In this document: positions 61,201 to 64,000 of the stretch, one piece after another
Position numbering within the stretch: the first letter of the stretch is position 1
How the letters are laid out: the number at the start of each line of letters is the position of its first letter
From: Lyngbya sp. HA4199-MV5
GTDB taxonomy: Bacteria; Cyanobacteriota; Cyanobacteriia; Leptolyngbyales; Leptolyngbyaceae
Direction: 5' to 3'
NCBI GenBank assembly: GCA_019359375.1
Contig: JAHHHL010000014.1
Span: 62,001-126,000 of the forward strand
Length of the DNA stretch: 64,000 nt
Translations under genes and position numbers: made by a program
Notes under the pieces: generated by a model
The model's database searches: none
What the model was told of the DNA's origin: nothing
What the model saw: the letters and a program-made list of their open reading frames with translations, nothing else

Positions 61201-63537
61201 GTGCAACTGGGAGCATACTGGCTCAGGCTCGGCGCGATCGCGTTAGCTTGCTTCCTTTCGGGTAGGCTAACAATTTTTGTTACCCATTTGAACTTAGAAG
61301 CCTCACCCATCTGGTTTCCAGCTGGCATTGCGCTGGGTGTTTTGCTTCTGGGGCACCGTCAGGACTGGGTTGGCGTTAGTCTGGGAAGCTTTTTGCTGGC
61401 GTTATCAGTGGGGGCAACCTGGACTGTAGCGGCAGTGACAGCGTTTGGAGCCACGATTGGCGCGATCGCTGGCAAGGTCTTGCTTCTACGCGCTGGCTGC
61501 TCCCTGGTGCTGAATAGCCTACGAGATACACTGAGTTTTCTGGCACTAGCCGTTGTAGTATCGCCCATCGTGAATGCTACCATCAGCACGCTCAATGCCT
61601 GCGTCAATGGTCTTCAGCCCTGGCAAAGATTTGGTACTCATTGGTGGGCGATCGCGCTTGGTGACGGGATCGGCATTTTAGTCATGACCCCGCTCCTTTT
61701 AGTTTGGTTGAGTCAGCCATTAGCGAGTCACAATGGTTCGCTTTGGCAACGCTTGGTGGCAGCCGGGACGCAGCAATGGCAGTACAGCAAGTCCTTGCGG
61801 TGGCGCGTCTTTGAAGCATCGCTCTGGCTCTTATTGCTGATTAGCTTCAGTTGGCTTGTGTTTGCCGCACCTATGCAGGCAGACGTGCCGCGCTATCTAC
61901 TGGAATATTTACCCATTGCTTTGATGGTGTGGGCTGCTTTACGGTTTGGGCAGCGGGGCACGGTACTCAGCGGCTTCATCGTCTCTTGCTTTGCGTTTTG
62001 GGGGCTAGCGCAGCAGCGTGGTCCTCTGCTGATGGATGCCAATGGCGAGACGACGCAAGCCATTTTTCTGCTTCAAGCATTTGTTGGAGTCACCATGGGT
62101 ATTACACTCATGCTGACAGCCACGATCGCCGAACGGCAGCAGGCAGAAATTCAACTGCGGTTTGCCGCCGATCGCGAACGCTTACTGGCTGAAACTGCCC
62201 AGCGCATTCGGCAATCGCTGGATTTGGAAGAAATTCTCAATACCACCGTAGCGGAAGTCCGGCACCTCTTACAGGCCGATCGCGTGTTCATCATGCGTCT
62301 GGATACAGCAGATCATCGCCTTGCCGTAGCAGAGTCTGTCGCTTCTGAGTGGGCTTCCGTCCGAGGGTGGATTGCCGATCAACGAGTGGCACAAGCCATT
62401 GAGGCACTCTTCAAGCAAGAGTCGTTGGAGCAACCGTGCAGTATTAAACCCGTTCGCATCATCCATGACACGACTCAGGTTGAAACGCCCCCTCTACTAG
62501 CTGAGTACCATCGCTACTGCCAGGTCAAAGCAAGTATTGGCATTCCCATCATGGTGTGTAACTCTATGTTTGGCATTTTGCTGGTCAACCAATGCTCTAC
62601 ACCGCGTCAATGGCAACCGCTAGAAATTCATTTGCTGGAACAACTGGGCACTCAGGTTGAAATTGCGATTCAGCAGGGACAACTCTATCAGCACCTCCAA
62701 ACCCTCGCCGCTAGCTTAGAAGGGCAGGTACAAGAGCGCACGGCTGAATTGCAGGAGCGCATGCAGGAGCTACAAAGTCTTAATCAAGTGAAGGATCTGC
62801 TGCTTCATGCCGTTGCCCATGATTTACGCACACCTGTGCAGGGCATGTTGATGGTGCTAAAAAGTTTGAGAAGCAAAAGCAGCCATTGCGAAGTTATGCC
62901 CGTACCGTGTGGCAAGGTCGATCGCATGATTCAAAGCTGTGATCACCAGCTCAACCTGCTCAGCGCGCTCTTAGAAGGACACACAGATGATCAGCCCTTA
63001 ACGGTACTTCAAGCTCAGCCACTTCACTTACACCAGGTCATAGACAAGGCTCTAGGTAATCTCAGCCTGCTGTTAGAAGAGAATCAAGTCACTCTCAAGC
63101 AGCAACTAGCAACAGATTTACCCCCCATCAACGCCGATCCTTACTATCTTCAGCAGGTTTTGGAGCACTTGCTGCGGAATGCGGTTAAACACAATGCACC
63201 TGGTTTAACCGTTACCATCCATGCCGCGATCGCACCGTGCCCTGTATCCGCTACTCACATTCTGTATTGCACCATCAGTGACGATGGACAAGGCATGAGT
63301 CAGGACAAATGCGATCGCCTGTTTAACCTCTATATTCGCGGCATCGACAACCATCATCTCACGGGTATTGGGCTAGGGTTACACCAGTGTCGGCAAACCA
63401 TTGCAGCCCACGGTGGGCAAATTGGCGTGATGAGTCACCCTGGGAAAGGCTCTCGATTTTGGTTCACATTGCCTTTAACAAACCACACACTGGAGCTAAG
63501 TCACGCTGCGTCAGCTACGCCCCAACCGCCTCATTAA
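61201..63537 (+). CDS. MASE1-GAF sensor histidine kinase
   Basis: A 778-residue two-component sensor. Residues 1-310 are a MASE1-type integral membrane sensor with about eight helices (WLRLGAIALACFLSGRLTIF, WFPAGIALGVLLLG, WALGD-like GDGIGILVMTPLLLVWL). A coiled linker leads to a GAF domain at about 335-490 (LLQADRVFIMRLD, IPIMVCNSMFGILLV). A heptad helix (EGQVQERTAELQERMQELQS) precedes HisKA with phospho-acceptor His540 in VAHDLRTPVQG. HATPase_c follows, with N-box LLRNAVKHN, DDGQGM and GIGLGLHQCRQTIAAHGG. No response regulator is adjacent. GTG start at 61201 with AGGGAG upstream; overlaps the convergent gene by 23 bases. Confidence 0.92.
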   Translation: MQLGAYWLRLGAIALACFLSGRLTIFVTHLNLEASPIWFPAGIALGVLLLGHRQDWVGVSLGSFLLALSVGATWTVAAVTAFGATIGAIAGKVLLLRAGCSLVLNSLRDTLSFLALAVVVSPIVNATISTLNACVNGLQPWQRFGTHWWAIALGDGIGILVMTPLLLVWLSQPLASHNGSLWQRLVAAGTQQWQYSKSLRWRVFEASLWLLLLISFSWLVFAAPMQADVPRYLLEYLPIALMVWAALRFGQRGTVLSGFIVSCFAFWGLAQQRGPLLMDANGETTQAIFLLQAFVGVTMGITLMLTATIAERQQAEIQLRFAADRERLLAETAQRIRQSLDLEEILNTTVAEVRHLLQADRVFIMRLDTADHRLAVAESVASEWASVRGWIADQRVAQAIEALFKQESLEQPCSIKPVRIIHDTTQVETPPLLAEYHRYCQVKASIGIPIMVCNSMFGILLVNQCSTPRQWQPLEIHLLEQLGTQVEIAIQQGQLYQHLQTLAASLEGQVQERTAELQERMQELQSLNQVKDLLLHAVAHDLRTPVQGMLMVLKSLRSKSSHCEVMPVPCGKVDRMIQSCDHQLNLLSALLEGHTDDQPLTVLQAQPLHLHQVIDKALGNLSLLLEENQVTLKQQLATDLPPINADPYYLQQVLEHLLRNAVKHNAPGLTVTIHAAIAPCPVSATHILYCTISDDGQGMSQDKCDRLFNLYIRGIDNHHLTGIGLGLHQCRQTIAAHGGQIGVMSHPGKGSRFWFTLPLTNHTLELSHAASATPQPPH

Positions 63538-64000
63538 GTTGGTGTCCACAGTGAGCGCAAAAGCGATCGCCTGGTTTAATCTGTGTTCCACACTGGCAAC
63601 AAAATTTTTGCGGTCCATCTGCCGTACTGGATGCCTTGGATGCGACGGTGGTGGTTTGTGCCTGATCGTGTGACAGATCAGACTGCGATCGCCCGATCGG
63701 GTTCATGCTCAGCCGCATATTGCCCATCTGCATCGACATCGCACCCTGATCCATCTGCATATTCCCCATTGTCATCGGCTGCATTGGAGGCATCGGTGGC
63801 ATGGGCTGCATCGGTGGCATGGCAGAAGTGGGCTTCTGAGCCACCGACTCGACGGGTAAAGATTGAGCCTCTGCCCAGGATGGTGCTTCGTTTGACACGC
63901 TTAAACGAGTGCCTTGAATGGACACAAACCAATCCCCTCGATCGGTCTGAAGCTTTACGGTGAAACCGATCGGCGATCGAACCACTTCTGGTGGGGCTGT
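63515..64000 (-). CDS. Met-rich zinc-ribbon protein, 5' end beyond window
   Basis: The frame is open to base 64000 (162 residues); a GTG at 63985 is an internal start only if the true start is not upstream. The N-terminal visible part is a beta-like segment (GFTVKLQTDRGDWFVSIQGTRL). Residues about 55-95 are Met/Pro/Gln-rich, with repeats of PPMQPMPPMPPMQPM and MGNMQMDQGAMSMQMGNM. The end is a zinc ribbon with four Cys (FCCQCGTQIKPGDRFCAHCG). The Met-rich part is reminiscent of copper-binding or of structural linkers. It overlaps the kinase gene end by 23 bases. Function unknown. Confidence 0.65.
   Translation of the reverse strand, partial: TAPPEVVRSPIGFTVKLQTDRGDWFVSIQGTRLSVSNEAPSWAEAQSLPVESVAQKPTSAMPPMQPMPPMPPMQPMTMGNMQMDQGAMSMQMGNMRLSMNPIGRSQSDLSHDQAQTTTVASKASSTADGPQKFCCQCGTQIKPGDRFCAHCGHQLNEAVGA

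Noticed and set aside
1-64000. tRNA or rRNA genes
   Set aside because: Searched spacers for GGTTCGAATCC-type T-arm and acceptor pairing; none found. A dedicated covariance search would be decisive.

Overview
The window is chromosomal DNA from a cyanobacterium, probably a filamentous or Leptolyngbya-like one. Reasons: the octamer GCGATCGC (HIP1) recurs throughout genes and spacers; several genes belong to families largely confined to cyanobacteria (RbcR, CRR6/DUF1817, DUF2811, DUF4327, the two-ferredoxin set, the XisF-like recombinase); and there are many spacers filled with GAGGAGT-type heptamer repeats and GTTGTTAG palindromes typical of filamentous genomes. I found no rRNA, tRNA, CRISPR array, prophage or intact insertion sequence.

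Layout. 1-3.5 kb: a partial RecB-like nuclease, a DUF2811 protein, a spacer with seven co-oriented TGTGG-type DnaA-box-like sites (candidate replication origin), and penicillin-binding protein 2. 4-8 kb: a xanthine/uracil-type permease and a large uncharacterised membrane protein. 8-15.7 kb: a PlsC-like acyltransferase between two inverted ~140-base repeat copies, a serine recombinase, a secreted protein with a duplicated CigR/RcnB-like module, a 2Fe-2S ferredoxin, and the Rubisco regulator RbcR. 16-17.8 kb: an AT-rich island of two genes that share an NYGxDQ repeat at the end of one and the start of the other. This looks like an amyloid-signalling effector/partner pair and is the most unusual system here. 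18-26.8 kb: prohibitin, cobK, YdcF, TPR protein, SLATT membrane protein, thyX, a lipoprotein, a degenerate receiver, a polysaccharide deacetylase. 27-31.5 kb: the principal sigma factor convergent with phosphoketolase. 31.7-39.2 kb: META-domain protein, TPR-CHAT protease and a divergent filamentous-haemagglutinin-type exoprotein. 39.7-48.4 kb: SUI1, a HerA-like ATPase, a GH5-CBM2 cellulase, and a signalling block of zinc-ribbon PP2C phosphatase followed by an FHA-zinc ribbon-Ser/Thr kinase. 48.5-60.8 kb: a thioredoxin-like ferredoxin, a COG0523 GTPase, cysS, an AI-2E-type permease, the CRR6-like NDH assembly factor, a 25-residue membrane peptide, gmhB plus a heptosyltransferase-like gene, ispD, TPR protein, peroxiredoxin, GST and a Ser/Gln-rich secreted protein. 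61-64 kb: a MASE1-GAF histidine kinase overlapping a Met-rich zinc-ribbon protein cut by the window end.

Most genes are single transcription units of housekeeping or envelope function. Short functional groupings visible are gmhB-heptosyltransferase (overlapping, nucleotide-activated heptose or LPS-type sugar metabolism), phosphatase-kinase (reversible protein phosphorylation), CHAT protease-TpsA exoprotein (divergent) and the amyloid pair. Assignments rest on reading of motifs; no database search was run.
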